Below, in pieces: positions 10,817 to 24,862 of a stretch of 52,584 nt of DNA. Location: assembly GCA_007026445.1 (NCBI GenBank), contig VDMD01000149.1, forward strand, positions 1-52,584, written 5' to 3'. The notes below the pieces were generated by a model. The model had not been told where the DNA came from and ran no database searches. It saw nothing but the letters and a program-made list of their open reading frames with translations. The translations under genes and the position numbers were made by a program. The stretch's first letter is position 1; each line of letters starts with the position of its first letter. This stretch comes from Schizophyllum amplum (taxonomy: Eukaryota; Basidiomycota; Agaricomycetes; Agaricales; Schizophyllaceae).

Positions 10817-13800
10817 GGTCGACAACGTTCATCCGCTTGCGCTCCTCTTCCTCTTTCCACGATGCAATCGCCGACCGGCGAAGCTCTCGTCCTAGAGCTC
10901 GCCCAATTGGAAGTGGGACCGCATTGCCGATTTGTCGATGTAACTAGAAATGTATCATTCATATGTCTGCCCAAGCTGCTTGTATGTTGCCACTCACTGT
11001 CAGAACATCATCTTTCTCCATGCGCTCGAAGACGAACCAGTCCGGGAAGCCTTGCGCTCGTGCCAGCTCGCGGACCGTGACAAGCCTGCTACACTATAGG
11101 TGCGTGAGTCGATTGCGAGGATGAGGGCGTGAGTGCGCGCACCGAATAATGCAGCACTCGCCCCTGCTTCGCTGTTGGTCCGATATTCGTGGTTATCGCG
11201 GGGAAGAACCCTTTAGGGTTTAGGCGACCATAATAGACTAGGCATGCAGACGTGAGTCCAGGGAGCGACGAGGATGTGGTGATGCGTACCGGTGCGATAT
11301 CCGCTACGGCCGCTTGCAGATATAGGATTGGACGGTGTAAAGTAATGCAAGTCCTGTGGAAGGTCTGCGAGGGTAAGGTCAGCCTGAAGGTACAGCTTTC
11401 GCCGAGGTCGTCTTACCGCGTGCGTCGCCTCCCTTCGGGATTGCGATGACCCTCCAAAGCCGCATCAGAAAGGCGCGAGAAGGAGTCGATGTAGTGGACG
11501 TACCGCTCCACGTTCCGAAGAGGAAGCTGCCTGGTAAAATGCTGCAGATCTTTGGACGGCTTGCAGCGGGCGGCCCGCTGGAAGGATGTCGTTTCCACGT
11601 GTTCGTAGCGCTCGCCGCCCTCATAGCCCCAGAGCGAGTGAGAGTTGCACGGAACTGCTGGTGCATCGTTGGGAGACGGTCGCTTTGGATGTTTCCTGGC
11701 GGCTATATTTCAGTCACTCGACACATGCCATGTATAGCGAGCCTCACCAGTGGAAGCGCTTCAGATCGTCAATGGCATCGGCCACCGTGACCGCTCGATA
11801 CGGCGCGACGCCGTGGCATGTATCGATCGGCCGGATTGTCGTGGCGGCCGTCTTCGAGAGCATCAAGGTGAGCTTCTCGTATTGCTTCGCCACCGTCGTG
11901 AAGTCATGCGTCGGCTGCGGCAAGTCCGGCAGCGGGAAGCCCTGCTTTGCGGCGACGACGAAAAAGCGCACTCGGTGTTGCGGAGCCCCATAGTGTCCCG
12001 CTTGCATAAGGCAGAAACGGGACTGGTATCTGGAGCATATCCGTCAGGCAAGGCAGACCATAGGGCAAGGTAGAACGGCACCCCATCTCTCCTAAAGCAC
12101 GGATACAAAGCTTCAAACCGCCCCTCTCGATTCCGCCACTGACACGGTTCGCGCTGACTTGTCGCGAGAGAAGATTATATTGAAGGAATCCTGGCACGTT
12201 CTCGAAGAAGACAAACTGTGGCTTGAGGAAGCCGACCCAGGAAAGCGCGTTCCATATGAGATTGTTCTTCTTGTCGCCCACACGCCGAAAGCGATTCAAC
12301 AGAGAATGTGACTGACTAAAAATGACCAGTGGCATCCGTCAACGACAAGCGGCATTCCGCTCATTGCGGCTTACCACGGAAACCCCGCAACGACGACCTC
12401 CACGTCCCCTGGCTTAACAGGTGGTGGACAAGAGATGGACTCATCGAAGATCTGCGTCGGTGCTGGTAACGGACTCCCGTTCGGCAATGTGATGTTCTCC
12501 TGGCGCTTGATCGCGTATTCCAGTATCACATTGGCGCACTGATTATAGACCTGCGCGCCGGGGAAGTTGGCCATGACGGTTTTAGCCGCCGAAGGTGACT
12601 TCTCGATGAGATGCGTGAGTTCCATGCATCGACTGCCCTGCGCGAGGCCGAGGCTGAACGCGCCTACACCGCCGAACACATCCAAAGCGCGCAGTTTGCG
12701 TTTCTCGCAGTGCTTCGCGAAGGGCCGCTCGACCTTCTTGTAGTTCGTCACGAGAGCGGCTGCGCATACTTTGCAGCATCGCACATCTTCGGCTCGAGCA
12801 AGAGTCGACCGCTGAGTCCATCTAGATTTCTTCGTAGGGAAGCTGTATTTGACGAAGAAGTTATAAGGTTCTTCAAACCAGCCCGGGATGTCCTTCGCCT
12901 GATCATAGTGGACGACCAGGCAGGGATGGATAAGTTCGGTGGCAGATATCGTGACAGTTGGCTCAGCAGTGGTGAGGAACAGGTGTTGCTTAAAATAATT
13001 AGCGATATTTCTGAGGGCATGATCAAGGCATACCTCGTCCCTCAGTTCGTAAATGGGAAGGTCGATGATATCCATGTAGCGCCCCAAAGGTCGTATGCGT
13101 ACACACAGCGTATCATCGTCAGGGGAGCGCTCAAAGCGGCGGATCTGGCCGATGAGGGCAGGCCCATCATCCGCGCGGTATAGACAGTAGTCGAGTCTGT
13201 GGTACGCCTGGCCACAATACTCGACAAACATCTGCCCATCGCGAAACTTGCGCGGATAAGGGTCAGCCTCCTCTATCTTGTCCTGGTATGCTTGACAGGA
13301 GGAGCACTTCGCGTCATCCAAATCGGGTAGTTTGAGGTCGATGAGAGATGCAGTCGTCTTGTCGAAGGAGTACCTGTTCAAGAAAATAGGTCATGACAAA
13401 GAAGAACATTACTACAGTTTACTCACCTGCAGAAAAATTCCCCTAGCGGTGCCGACGACACGTTCCAGTGTACCTCCAGGCGACCCAAGACCTCTCTCGG
13501 ATGTCGTCGATCACACAAGCCAGTGAGAAACAGCTCTTGGGGATGTGCGATTTCATCCAACCAGGATGACGGTGCGGCCTCGAACCACCGTATATGAATC
13601 GATTCTGAGGTGCGGTCCATGGAGATGATTGTGGCAAACCAAAAGACGTCGCATAAATGATTGCCTGGCTGTACCTCCGGAATCACCTCGTACTTCATTA
13701 GAATGACACAGTCGCCGACCTATCGCGGGAGGTCAGTATCGTGCTCGCATGCACGCGCAAAGGCCGAGGTGACGTACCGAATATCTACACTTTCCCGCCT

Positions 13801-15196
13801 GATCCTCAACAACGACGGCCCTCGGTCGGGGTTCCGCGCGCGAGCCCTCGAAGTGGAAATACCGCTTCGCCGGCTGCTTCCGCAACGCCTCCATCATCTG
13901 CGCCTCCCTTTCGTGGTGCCGTTCGAAGAACGAGTCATCAGGCAGGCCACCTGCACCACGCCGTCCGATGACTTTGACGCTTTCGGTGAGGCGGCCCTCG
14001 GCGAGCTGCGCGATGAGCGGGATAACCGTTGTCGTGTTCTGATTTTCTGGACGCAGTACTGCCAGGTCGAGGTTGCGCTCGTCGCTCCAGTGCGTTGGCT
14101 TCTTCGTACCCTCGCGTCGTTGTAGCTGGCTGACGTGCGGAAGCAGGTCTTTCACCAGCGTGGCTCGGACCACATCCTTGAAGTCACTGGCGTCCAGGCC
14201 TCGGATGGCAGCCTGGATCTGCGGTTTCTGCAGGTTGTCAACTCACGTCTTCGAGTGCAGGAAATTATATGCATACAGAGTTCTTGATATCTTCTGGTCG
14301 TACACGTTGCCCCAGCACATCTGGGCTGCCGACCGTGGCCTTGAACGTCGACCAGCTGAGGGCCGGCTGCACAAGCGCGGTGGACACGACCAATTGCGCG
14401 CAGAACCTTGTCAGGTAAAACTCGTCCACGTACAAGTCCCGATAGTCCTCCGCCGGATCCATCAGAATGTACCACGCCTTCTCGGTCTGCACGAAGAACA
14501 TGCTAGGGAGACGTCAGTACTTATTGATTTGCGGGGCTGATCAAATAGCCAAATCTTGACTTACCCTTCCTTCCGCTTCGCCTCAAAGAAAACGCTTTGC
14601 AGGGGGCCAATTTCCATATACAGACCCTCATCTTCATCGGCGTCACCGTCCTGCCCCTCGTCCTCATCGGCGTCAGGCATCGCGCGCACGTAGCCCGCGG
14701 CCATGAGCCCACTATCCTCATCGTCGTCTTCTTCTTCATCGTCATCGCCAGCGCCAGCTATCGCCGCCAGCGACGCCATCTGCGAACGCTTCGCGGGGTC
14801 GTATATGCAGAAGTCCGTCAGCGCGCGTATGGGCTTGTCCTTGTCGCCCTGAGCGCGGACCTCGCCCTCAATCTCGAATCCATCCCCCTCGTGTGGCGTA
14901 CCCTCCGCATGTTCGTAGAAGACAGGTCCAGCTGCGTTGGTTAGCGTTGATACGATGTAACATAGCCTGAGATTAGCGTACTTCGTTGCGTTCGCGTCTT
15001 ACGAAGGATCGGGTCAGCCTCATCCGTAGATGGTAAGTACATAGTGTCAAGTACTCACCCTTCCGCTGTCTAAAGGCTCTCCCGCCCGCTTCCTCGCGGT
15101 TCGAGAGCCGGACCCAGAAGCGACAGAGGACTCCGGTATTTGAGTCTCCCCAGGAAAGCAAACCTCAAACGCAGTCTTGTGGCTTTTCAGAGGCAT
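10800..15196 (-). CDS. Dnmt1-type cytosine-5 DNA methyltransferase (RFD, BAH, catalytic domain)
   Basis: Transfers methyl from S-adenosylmethionine to cytosine C5 in nuclear DNA. Start at 15196 (MPLKSHKTAFEVCFPGETQ); about thirteen introns. In order: a replication-foci domain (PIRALTDFCIYDPAKRSQ, an acidic loop, then KAWYILMDPAEDYRDLYVDE); BAH sequence around 13423-13750 (SVGDCVILMKYEV); a second BAH around 12700-13380; then the methylase. Motif I is LDVFGGVGAFSLGLAQ. Motif IV is AGFPCQSHS, whose catalytic Cys codon is split by the intron 12316-12374. Motif VI is FVFFENVPGFL, VIII is APQHRVRFFVVAA, IX is RLVTVRELARAQGFPDW, X is RQIGNAVPLPIGRAL. It ends NVVDLTLDD at TAG 10800-10802. All catalytic motifs are present, so it should be active. 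The RFD-BAH-BAH layout fits basidiomycete Dnmt1 rather than ascomycete DIM-2, which lacks the RFD. Confidence 0.92.
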
Positions 15197-15906
15197 GTAA
15201 GTGTATACGGGAGTTCGGAATAGATTTCGGTAGATTATCAGAGGCTTAGCAGCTAAACAAAATCGAACGAGGACATGGACGGCTTGTGGACGGCCACAAG
15301 AAGTCGGATGCAGGAGGCGCGATTCGGATTCGGCACATCAGCACCACGGTCACATGACCATAGTTTTATTCAACTTGCACTGTGCAGTGGCACGCCAGCG
15401 CACGCTCCGCCCACCACTCTCGCGTTTTTGTGCACCTAACGAGCCATATAGAATTGTACATTAAGCATGCCGCCATCGCGTGTATGTGGCGGCTACGCGT
15501 TGGGGGGTTACATCGACGGGGGCACTGTTGACGCTACTTTGCCGATAGACTACAAGAATGTGCACAAAAAGACCAAAGTGGGGAAGAGGGAAGGGAAACG
15601 CAAAAAGGGATGTAGTGCCGACATGTAATAGAACAGCTCGTATCGTATATGACTGAGGGATGGGGGGATGGGGAGGAGGGGGTAAAGGGCGCGCGAAAAA
15701 GGGGATATTGTTTACCATACATAACGAGAGCTGCCATATGTACCACAACCAACATACATCAGACCCGCCAGCAGTACGGGGCCGTGCGCGCTCTACGGCA
15801 ACAGCACGAGGACAAAGGGAAAGACGACAAGCGGGGTAACCAAGCGCTGGCGGAGGGAATAGAAGAAGAGAGTCCTAGTTCACGACTGCCGAAGAATAAA
15901 GATAAT
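15197..15906. other. intergenic: methyltransferase promoter and HOG1 3' region
   Basis: No gene supported. The right half has G-rich runs (15650-15690, ggggatggggaggaggggg) that would be pyrimidine-rich in the HOG1 transcript, probably 3' UTR. The left half is the presumed methyltransferase promoter. Confidence 0.4.
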
Positions 15907-17583
<1,677 letters not shown>

Positions 17584-18039
17584 CGCAACGGCGGAGCAGG
17601 CAAACAACAGTCAGCAGACGGCGATGTGGGTGGGCCAGAGAGCGGGCCTGACGACGAGCAGAGTGTCAGTCGGGAGAGAGGGCAAATCGGTGGCTTGTTT
17701 GGTCTTTTGCCTAATCTGGACTCTATCGATGCCGACCGGCACATCGCATCGACGTCATCGCTTCGCTCTTTATTTTTTGTGCGCATTTGTTGAACATTTT
17801 TTACCTGCGCGTACAACGTGTTGCTCCCGCCGATACAGCAGCCACACAGCAGCTCTTCCAACCCAGCTGCTGACCGGAACGATGACGATATGGATAAACT
17901 ACACCGCTTAGCAAACGGACATTAGTTCTGCTTACATAGCTAACTTATGGATTCTTATCCCACTTACTTGTGTATAAACTTGCCCGTGACGCGATCGACC
18001 CGCGCTGTCCCGCACTTCCCTCACTCAGACACGCCAGCC
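17584..18039. promoter_or_regulatory. shared upstream region of HOG1 and MCR1
   Basis: 456 bases between divergent start codons. It contains an AT-rich run near 17770-17800 (tatttttt, aacattttt) and AT-rich sequence at 17930-17980 close to MCR1. No separate gene seen. Confidence 0.4.
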
Positions 18040-19477
18040 ATGTCTGCATCCATCCTCAGGGCGACCTCCGCCATCCGCCCCCTTGTACGCGCGTCCCCCT
18101 TATTAGCGAACGCAATGAATTAACACCACGCGCAGACGCACACCGCACGCTTTGGCGCGCGCCGGTACGCGTCCACGACCCCCGAGACCGCTAAGAAGGC
18201 CTCGAATGCCGGCCTCTACTTCGCCCTTGCTGGTCTCGCGGGCGCGGGCGCATACTACGGTCTTTACAAGCAGGATGCTATCCCCAAGCAGGAGAAGAGC
18301 CCCCTCGACCCGGACAACTTCGTCGACTTTAAGCTGAAGAAGGTCATTCCTTACAACCACAACTCCTCGACGTGCGTTTCATAACACCTCTTCATATGCG
18401 ACTTACTTATGCTACCACAGCTTCGTGTTTGAGCTGCCCGACAACCAGTCGTCCATGCTCCCCGTCGCGTCCTGCGTTATTGTCAAGGCAGAGGGACTCA
18501 AGGACGACAATGGCAAGCCCGTCATCCGCCCGTACACCCCTGTCTCTCCTTCGGACAAGCCTGGCGAGCTCTCCATTCTCATCAAGAAGTACGACACGGG
18601 CAAGGCGTCCAAGTACATTCACGAGATGAAGGCACGCCTCATACCGCACGCGTATATACGCTCACTGACTAGCCTTGACAGGAGGGCGATGCCCTTGGGA
18701 TTAAGGGCCCCATCATGAAGTTTCCCTGGAAGAGTACGAGATTGCCCTTCGTCCACTATCCTTCCTAACCTTCCGCAGTCGACCAGTTCGACGAGGTGGC
18801 CATGATTGCGGGTGGCAGCGGCGTGTATGTCGAGAGCTTCATCATACTAGACCTCGTCCATGGCCACTAATCTCCGTTCAGTACCCCCATGCACCAAATC
18901 CTTGAGCACGCTCTCCCCAACAAGGAGAACAAGACACGCTTCACCCTCATCTTCGCGAATGTCACCGAGAAGGACATCCTTCTTAAGGAGCAGTTCGACG
19001 AGTGGGAGAAGAAGTACCCCAACACCTTCAAGGCCGTCTACACCGTCGACCAGCCGACGGACGGGTGGACTGGTAAGACAATATTTCTCTGTTCAGGGCT
19101 CCTCGAAGGACTCGCGAGATGCAACTCGGACTAACACGAGAACGCAATAGGTGCCACCGGCTACGTGAACTCGGAGATGATCAAGAAGCACCTTGCCCCG
19201 GCTACGTTGGGCGAGAAGGTCAAGGTCTTCGTCTGCGGTCAGTGCCACTTTTGGACCATTGGTAGCCTCGCATCTCACTATCGTGCAGGTCCCCCGGGCC
19301 AGGTCGCCGCTCTCGCCGGCAAGAAGGCTGGCTACCAGCAGGGTGACCTCGCCGGCATTCTGAAGGAGGCCGGCTACACGCCCGAGCAGGTGTGTGCTCC
19401 GTGCATGTCGATCATGACAATGCCTATCGATCTTAGGGGACTTCGGCTGACCACTCTCCCAGGTGTTCAAGTTCTGA
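18040..19477 (+). CDS. MCR1: NADH-cytochrome b5 reductase, mitochondrial (Mcr1)
   Basis: FAD enzyme passing electrons from NADH to cytochrome b5, and in fungal mitochondria also regenerating erythroascorbate. Exon 1 starts MSASILRATSAIRPL. An intron with an in-frame stop is removed before THTARFGARRYASTT, giving an amphipathic presequence. A membrane anchor (LYFALAGLAGAGAYYGLY) follows, as in Mcr1 sorted to the intermembrane space. FAD motif IRPYTPVSPSD, NADH motif GGSGVTPMHQIL (itself split by an intron inside the glycine stretch) and the CGPPGQV motif (also interrupted, VFVCG then PPGQ) are all present. Ends GYTPEQVFKF at TGA 19475-19477, the conserved family C-terminus. At least seven introns. 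Complete. Confidence 0.95.
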
Positions 19478-19933
19478 GTGTGCCCTCGGAGCTAACGTAG
19501 AATATGTAGCAAAAATCCAGAAAAATCTTGCAAAACGCTGTCTACTGAATGACTCACATACCTGCGACGCTTGGCTACAGTAGCGGACGTTGCCAGACGT
19601 TGCCAGCAGCAATGCGACGGCAACTGGCCACGCCCACGTGACCCATCCGCATGAGGTGGCGTGACTCGTCCGTATAAGGTAGCCCTTGTTGCGCGCCGCG
19701 CGGACGCATTTCCATGTTTGGATGAATGGTCGACGGGCCATTTATTTCGCTGGTCCGATCACCTACTGCAAGGCCTTCTTGCGTCTTACCCTCTCAGTTC
19801 GGCCTGGTCCTCAAGATTTTCCCGTCTTCAAGACTTCGTCACCACCGACCGGCAACTCTCAAGATCTCACTGACGCTTCAAGTCTTAACGACGCATCAAC
19901 ACTCACTGACACCCGTCAATCCTCTTCGCCCAT
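19478..19933. promoter_or_regulatory. upstream region of the F-box gene
   Basis: No gene seen. Contains a direct repeat of gacgttgcca at about 19584-19604, a CACGTG E-box near 19636 and a TATA-like tataaggt at about 19673-19680, about 255 bases before the start codon. Confidence 0.4.
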
Positions 19934-22077
19934 ATGCAGACTATCAGGAGGTTCTCCCCGCTTTCGCTGCTCTCCTGGGGCGGCCGCAAGCCCTCCGCCA
20001 ACTTGACTTCTATACCGTTCGACATATTCATAGAGTTCATCTTCCAGCACCTCAATATACAGGACATCATCCGTCTGCGCAGGGTGCGTCTCACGTTCCT
20101 CTTGTCACATAGCTTTGCTCATTTTCCTACACGTGCAGGTCAGCAAATGGTTCTTCCACCTCACGCACGAACCCTCCATCTGGCGCCGCTTCCTCCCCGA
20201 ACTCAACCTCCTCGTCCCCCCCATCCGCCCCTCCGTGCGCTACCTCTCCCTCGCCGGGCGCCACGAGGCCGAGCACGCCGTCACCCGCGCCGTCTCCCTC
20301 GCGGACAACTGGACGCGGCCCGCGCCGCGCGTGTACGCGCACACCACCGTCGACACCGCGCACTACGTCCCCTCCGAGACCGCCCTGCTGCCCGGGGGCA
20401 AGTTCATGCTGGCGGCGATGAACGACGCGTCGCGCCGGCGCGCGAATATATCGATCTTCGGGATGGACCATCCGAGGAATGGGCATGTGATGCTGGGGAG
20501 GATCGACCTGGGGATTCAGGCGGATGCGTACGGGCTGGTGGCGAGGTACGCGCCGTGGAAGGGGAAGATGGGGATCATCCTGGCGTATCAACAGCGCACG
20601 CTGCTGCGCACGGTGTCCGGGGATGCGAAGCTGAAGGAGAATTTGTGAGTGGGCTGTTAGCAGCTAGGTGGGTAATGGTGCTGACCTGCTGCCTAGTATG
20701 AAGGCGACAGACTACGTGCCGGGACGTGACATTGATGATCCCGCTGCGCCGTTCCTCTACCACTTGACATGCGTCTTCATCGACGTTGATGCGCTCGAAG
20801 AGCTTGTGGACCCGTGGATCATTCCCGGGTCGATGCAATATGTGGAGACTGCAGAGCGGCACGAGCCCAGCAAGGCTTGTACGCGCATCTGCCATCGGTG
20901 GAGCAAGTATAAGTTTGTTCAGCCAAATCTGTTTCAGGAGGGCGGGCAGCCTTTCCTAGGGTGGGCGTACAATCCGGACCGCGTGCACTGTCTCTCACTA
21001 GACGACTTGCGCGGGATGCGGTTCACGCTGGAGAGCGACCCCGACGTTGAACCAGAGGTGAGTGGCTCGCACACTGTGACGGTGTTGCCTGACTGACAAG
21101 CACGACAGCGATACCAGATCCTCACCTGGCGCTGCTTCGGCGCCCAGTCCCTCTTCCTCACCGTCCGCTCCCTCAAGGTCGGCGAAGAATGGGTCCGCGA
21201 CGAGACGCGCACGACCTCGTACAACCCGCTCGACCTCCTGCAGAAGCGCGAGAAGCACGACGTCGTCGCCGAGATCTTCTACCCGACCTCCGTCGGCGGC
21301 GACGGCGAGACCTTCTGCGCGGAGAACTTCAAAATCAGCGAGGCCGTCGACGACGTGCCCCTCCGCGCCTGGGTCTCCGAGTCCGAATACGCCGCCACGC
21401 CCGCGGACTGGCCGCGCCTGCAGCAGGACGGCGCACCGCCGCGACCCGTCGGGCTCTTCCTCCAGTTCCTCCAGGCGCAGGAGGATGGCACGATGCGCCC
21501 GGCGCTGCGCCACGAGGCCATTTTCCCGAGCGTGCTCAATCGCGAGGTGCTCATCAATGACGGGATGGACCCCGCGGACGCGGCGCGCCTGCCGGAGTGG
21601 ACGTGGAGCTTCGATAATATGCAGCTGCAGTCGCTGCACGTCGCCGACGATGAGAAGGCGGGGCTGCGGCACGTAGTCCCAGGCGCGTACCGGCCGCTGG
21701 CTTACGAGGTCGCGCGGGACGATCGCAAGGCGGCGCCGGCTGTGCATGCCATCGTGCGAGGGAGTGCGGAGGCGCTCCAGTATCCTATCGGCTACGATGG
21801 CGTCCACGTCAAGACGTGGTGGGACGACAAGCTGCTCGACCAGCGAGATGCGAATGCGGTCGCTGCAGACCCCAACGCCCATCTGCAGAGGATCCCACCA
21901 TCCGTCGCAGAGGATATGGCACAAGGTGTCGCGGGCATGGCCTGGGACGAGTGCATGGGACGACTGTGCATCATCGCGCCGGGCAAACCTGTGATCAATG
22001 TCCTGGATCTCAGCTCTGCTGCTCAGCCCGACTCGCGCTTCGGCAAATGGGAGGGCAGCTCTGGGTTTTTGTGCTGA
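19934..22077 (+). CDS. F-box protein, 661 aa
   Basis: Exons 19934-20083, 20139-20644, 20697-21057 and 21109-22077 join in frame (1,986 bases). Residues 24-60 form an F-box-like motif: LTSIPFDIFIEFIFQHL, then IQDIIRLRRVSKWFFHLTHE-type sequence followed by PSIWRRFLPEL, which fits the consensus LP-E-L--I---L---DL--LR-VCK-W---. Such proteins usually present substrates to SCF ubiquitin ligases through Skp1. The rest is a long region without repeats that I recognise; it contains WSFDNMQLQSLHVADDEKAG and VAGMAWDECMGRLCIIAP, which could belong to a beta-propeller-like fold, but this is a guess. Unrelated in sequence to the F-box/LRR genes in the right part of the window. Confidence 0.75.
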
Positions 22078-22785
22078 TTGCTGTCCTTGTTTTTGATTGG
22101 TATCTCTCTCCCTTCGCATCCTAATTCCTGAACTTCACTGTCATTATGCTTTCCCATGTCATCTGCCTATGCCGCGTCACTCGTTCTGTTTTTGCTTTGA
22201 TTCCTCTCTCCTCCCTGTCGTTGCGCGCTACACGCAAACTCGTGATCATCTACTTATGCCAAATTTATGACCTCATGCTCTCTCAGCTGTTCCCCATGCC
22301 ATATCGTGTTGTATGATAGGAGAAGCCCCGACATTGCCTTTCAAAACGACACGATTGCTTCGTAGTGAAAATTCTGCCAAGCTCAAGACATTTTAGCCTC
22401 CATCCAGATACTCATGGATGGTATCCTCCAGCGCAAGCCAGTGAAGCCAAAGTGAAGCAAGCTGGCCCATCAATGGACGGGCCGTGATCGGCCCGGGTTG
22501 TGCCTCATCTCTGCTCTAGTGCTCCTCCGATTCCGTCTACAACCTACTCGCCACCTTTCCTCGCCACCGGTAGGCGCCGTGAAATGCCTACCGCGCCGCA
22601 GCGACCGCGGCACACAGGCGGGACTGGGCGGGACGATGTTCTATCGGCCCTTGGCTCCGGCCGACAAAATTCTATCTAATTTCCACTGCGCACTGTTCGC
22701 ACATGAGTCTTGCGCTCTTGTAAGCAGGCCGCGAGCGTAGTCAGACTAGCCGCCGGCCCCTTTTCCTTCTCCCTCACCTCTAATC
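22078..22785. other. intergenic, no gene seen
   Basis: 3' UTR of the F-box gene (AT-richer, 22080-22330) then promoter of the MOSC gene. A short inverted motif (catccag...atggatg) is at about 22400-22417. No open frame with family resemblance. Confidence 0.4.
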
Positions 22786-24192
22786 ATGCACGCCGCCAAC
22801 GACAGCAGCGCAGGGCTGCTCACGAACACGCTTGCCGCGGTACGAGAGACGTCCCCGTTGTCTATAGCACTCGCGCTTCTTCTCGCCCTCGTCCCTATCG
22901 CGTCCCTCTATCGCCGTGCGTGTAATCTTATCACAGTCGCACAGCGCTTTCTAATATGTCTTCAGGCAGACGATCGGCGAACAACTATGGGTATGGGAGG
23001 GTAGAGGTCAGCAAGCTATTGGTGCACCCGATCAAAGTGTGTATCATCCCTCGCTGGGGTTTCGCGCGCGGCTGCTCACAAGCTAGCTAGAGCTGCCGAG
23101 GGACGTCTGTGGCATCTGCACGCTACACGCCTGAGGGCCTGGAGGTGCGTCCGGCCGTGGTTCCGCGGCCCCCTTGCCCTCGCTCATTCGTTCAGAACGA
23201 CAGGAAGTGGTGCATCGCCGACGCGGACACCCACCAGGTGATCACCGCGCGCGAGGTCGCTAAGGTGCGGCGCCCCGCTCTCCCTTTCCCCACGCGCAGG
23301 AACCGACCGTACACAGATGGTGCTCATCACGCCAACACTGCCAGACGCGAGCGGCCTGCTGCACGTATCCTTCCCCGACGACTCCGGCTGCGAGCCCTTC
23401 GCGGTCCTCGCTGATCCGGACGACGCGACGCTTGCGGCGTGGGCCCGCCTCGACGACATTAAGCTCTGGGGCGACCTCATCGACAGCTATGTGTGCGAGA
23501 CGGCCTCCGGCTCCGGCGCGCGCTCGCCGTCCGCTATTCTCTCCGACTTTTTCGGGCGGGACGTGCTGCTCGTGATGAAGGGCCCGAGCCCGCGCGTCTG
23601 CGCGCCCACGGACGCATACCCAAACCTCAAGAGCAGCTGCGTGTTCCAGGACGGGTATCCGCTGCTGGTACTCTCCGAGGAGGGCCTCGACGATATCGAG
23701 CGCGAGTTGCGCGAGCATGTTGGCACACAGGGTATCGATCCGCGGTGGAAGGATGCGAAGCTGGCAGTCGAGAGGTGCGCCACCTGGTGTTTCGCTCGCT
23801 CACTTCATCTAACCGGCACGCCAGGTTCCGGCCGAACATCGTCGTGAAAGGCGCCGGGCCGTTCGAAGAGGACTTTTGGGAGGAGATTGCGGTCGGGGAC
23901 GTGTCCGCGCCGGGCATCACGCTCGTCTCCAAATGCACACGCTGCTTGGTGAGTGGTCTGCTAGAGCGCCCGCTTGCGCTAGTCAAACTCACGCGCTGGC
24001 CAGCTGCCGAATGTGTCGCCGGAGACCGGCGAGCGTGACAAGGCCGTGCCGTACAAGGTGCTGCTCAAGTTCCGCACCGGCCTCCACCCGAAGATGAAGA
24101 CGAAGCCGTGCGTGGGGTGCAATGGCGTCCCGAGGGGAGCAGGGGTGGTGAGCGTGGGCGACGCGGTGTATGTGCGTCGCATGACGCGATAG
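22786..24192 (+). CDS. MOSC-domain protein with N-terminal membrane anchor, mARC-like
   Basis: MOSC proteins carry a molybdenum cofactor; the mARC branch reduces N-hydroxylated compounds with electrons from cytochrome b5 and its reductase. Exon 1 encodes a hydrophobic anchor (PLSIALALLLALVPIASLY). Then come GRVEVSKLLVHPIKSCRGTS (the MOSC N-terminal beta-barrel signature), NDRKWCIADADTHQVITARE, the RFRPNIVVKGAGPFEEDFW motif and KCTRCLLPNVSPETGE, which carries the cysteine in the position of the Mo ligand. Further Cys are in KPCVGCNGVPRG. Ends VYVRRMTR at TAG 24190-24192. Six introns by my reading. MCR1, a possible electron donor, lies four kilobases upstream, but that may be coincidence. Complete. 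Confidence 0.85.
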
Positions 24193-24862
24193 GCGTGCGT
24201 GGCGCGGTGTGCGAAGGCGACCGGTGGTAGCGCCTAGCAGGTAATTCGGCCACACGCCAGTACAGGCGCTTGCAGCCGCCCAGTACGAAAGAGTGCACCT
24301 GTCGTCTGGCTCCGCGCAGTATTCAGGGTATCCTGTGGTAGGCGCGCACCTATATCTTAGAGAACTATCCCATTTACTTATAGAGGATTATTGTGTCAAC
24401 GTAGGATGACCCATGTAGAGTGCCTCGCTCTTCGATGGAGCCTAGAGGTGTCTGTCCAGTTTCTGTGTACGACCATGTTGATGTCGAATGTCGAATAATT
24501 GAACGATAGCGATCGGACCCGGGCCCTGCCATGAGGTGACGGAAGTAATTTAGGTCATTTTTCTTTGTAGGCGGAACCCGGTGGGCGTAGAAGGCATTGT
24601 AGGATCTGGCAAAAGATCGCCTGTGAGCCATATTGTGCTCGCGCGCAGAGACTGCGCCATTCGGACAGCTCAGAGGAGTTGAACAATGCGTGAACCACGG
24701 ACCGTGCTCCCGAGGAACAGGCACGTGACTGTCACGCGGCATGCCAGGCACGGCGGGTGACGAGGCTTCGCCCTCCCCATCATCGTTGTTGTCCCGCTCG
24801 CCCGACATTATCTCTGGCGCCCTCAAACTCCTCGCGCGACCGGGCCCGCTGCTGGCCTCGTA
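24193..24862. other. intergenic, promoter of the deubiquitinase gene
   Basis: A 234-aa frame on the minus strand overlaps this region and the next gene but reads antisense to the USP exon and shows no family resemblance. An upstream ATG at 24741 opens a 40-codon frame ending in TAA 24861-24863, directly abutting the proposed USP start; it could be an upstream ORF or an alternative spliced first exon. Confidence 0.35.

Noticed and set aside
11205..11222. Telomere-like aaccctttagggttt
   Set aside because: Only one inverted TTAGGG unit, and it lies within a methyltransferase exon encoding LNPKGF; not a telomeric remnant.
15085..15115. tRNA T-arm-like ggttcgagagcc
   Set aside because: No matching acceptor, D or anticodon arms; it is coding sequence of methyltransferase exon 1.
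20998..22119. 373-aa frame on the minus strand
   Set aside because: Antisense to the last exon of the F-box gene; Arg/Val-rich codon-shadow composition, no family resemblance.
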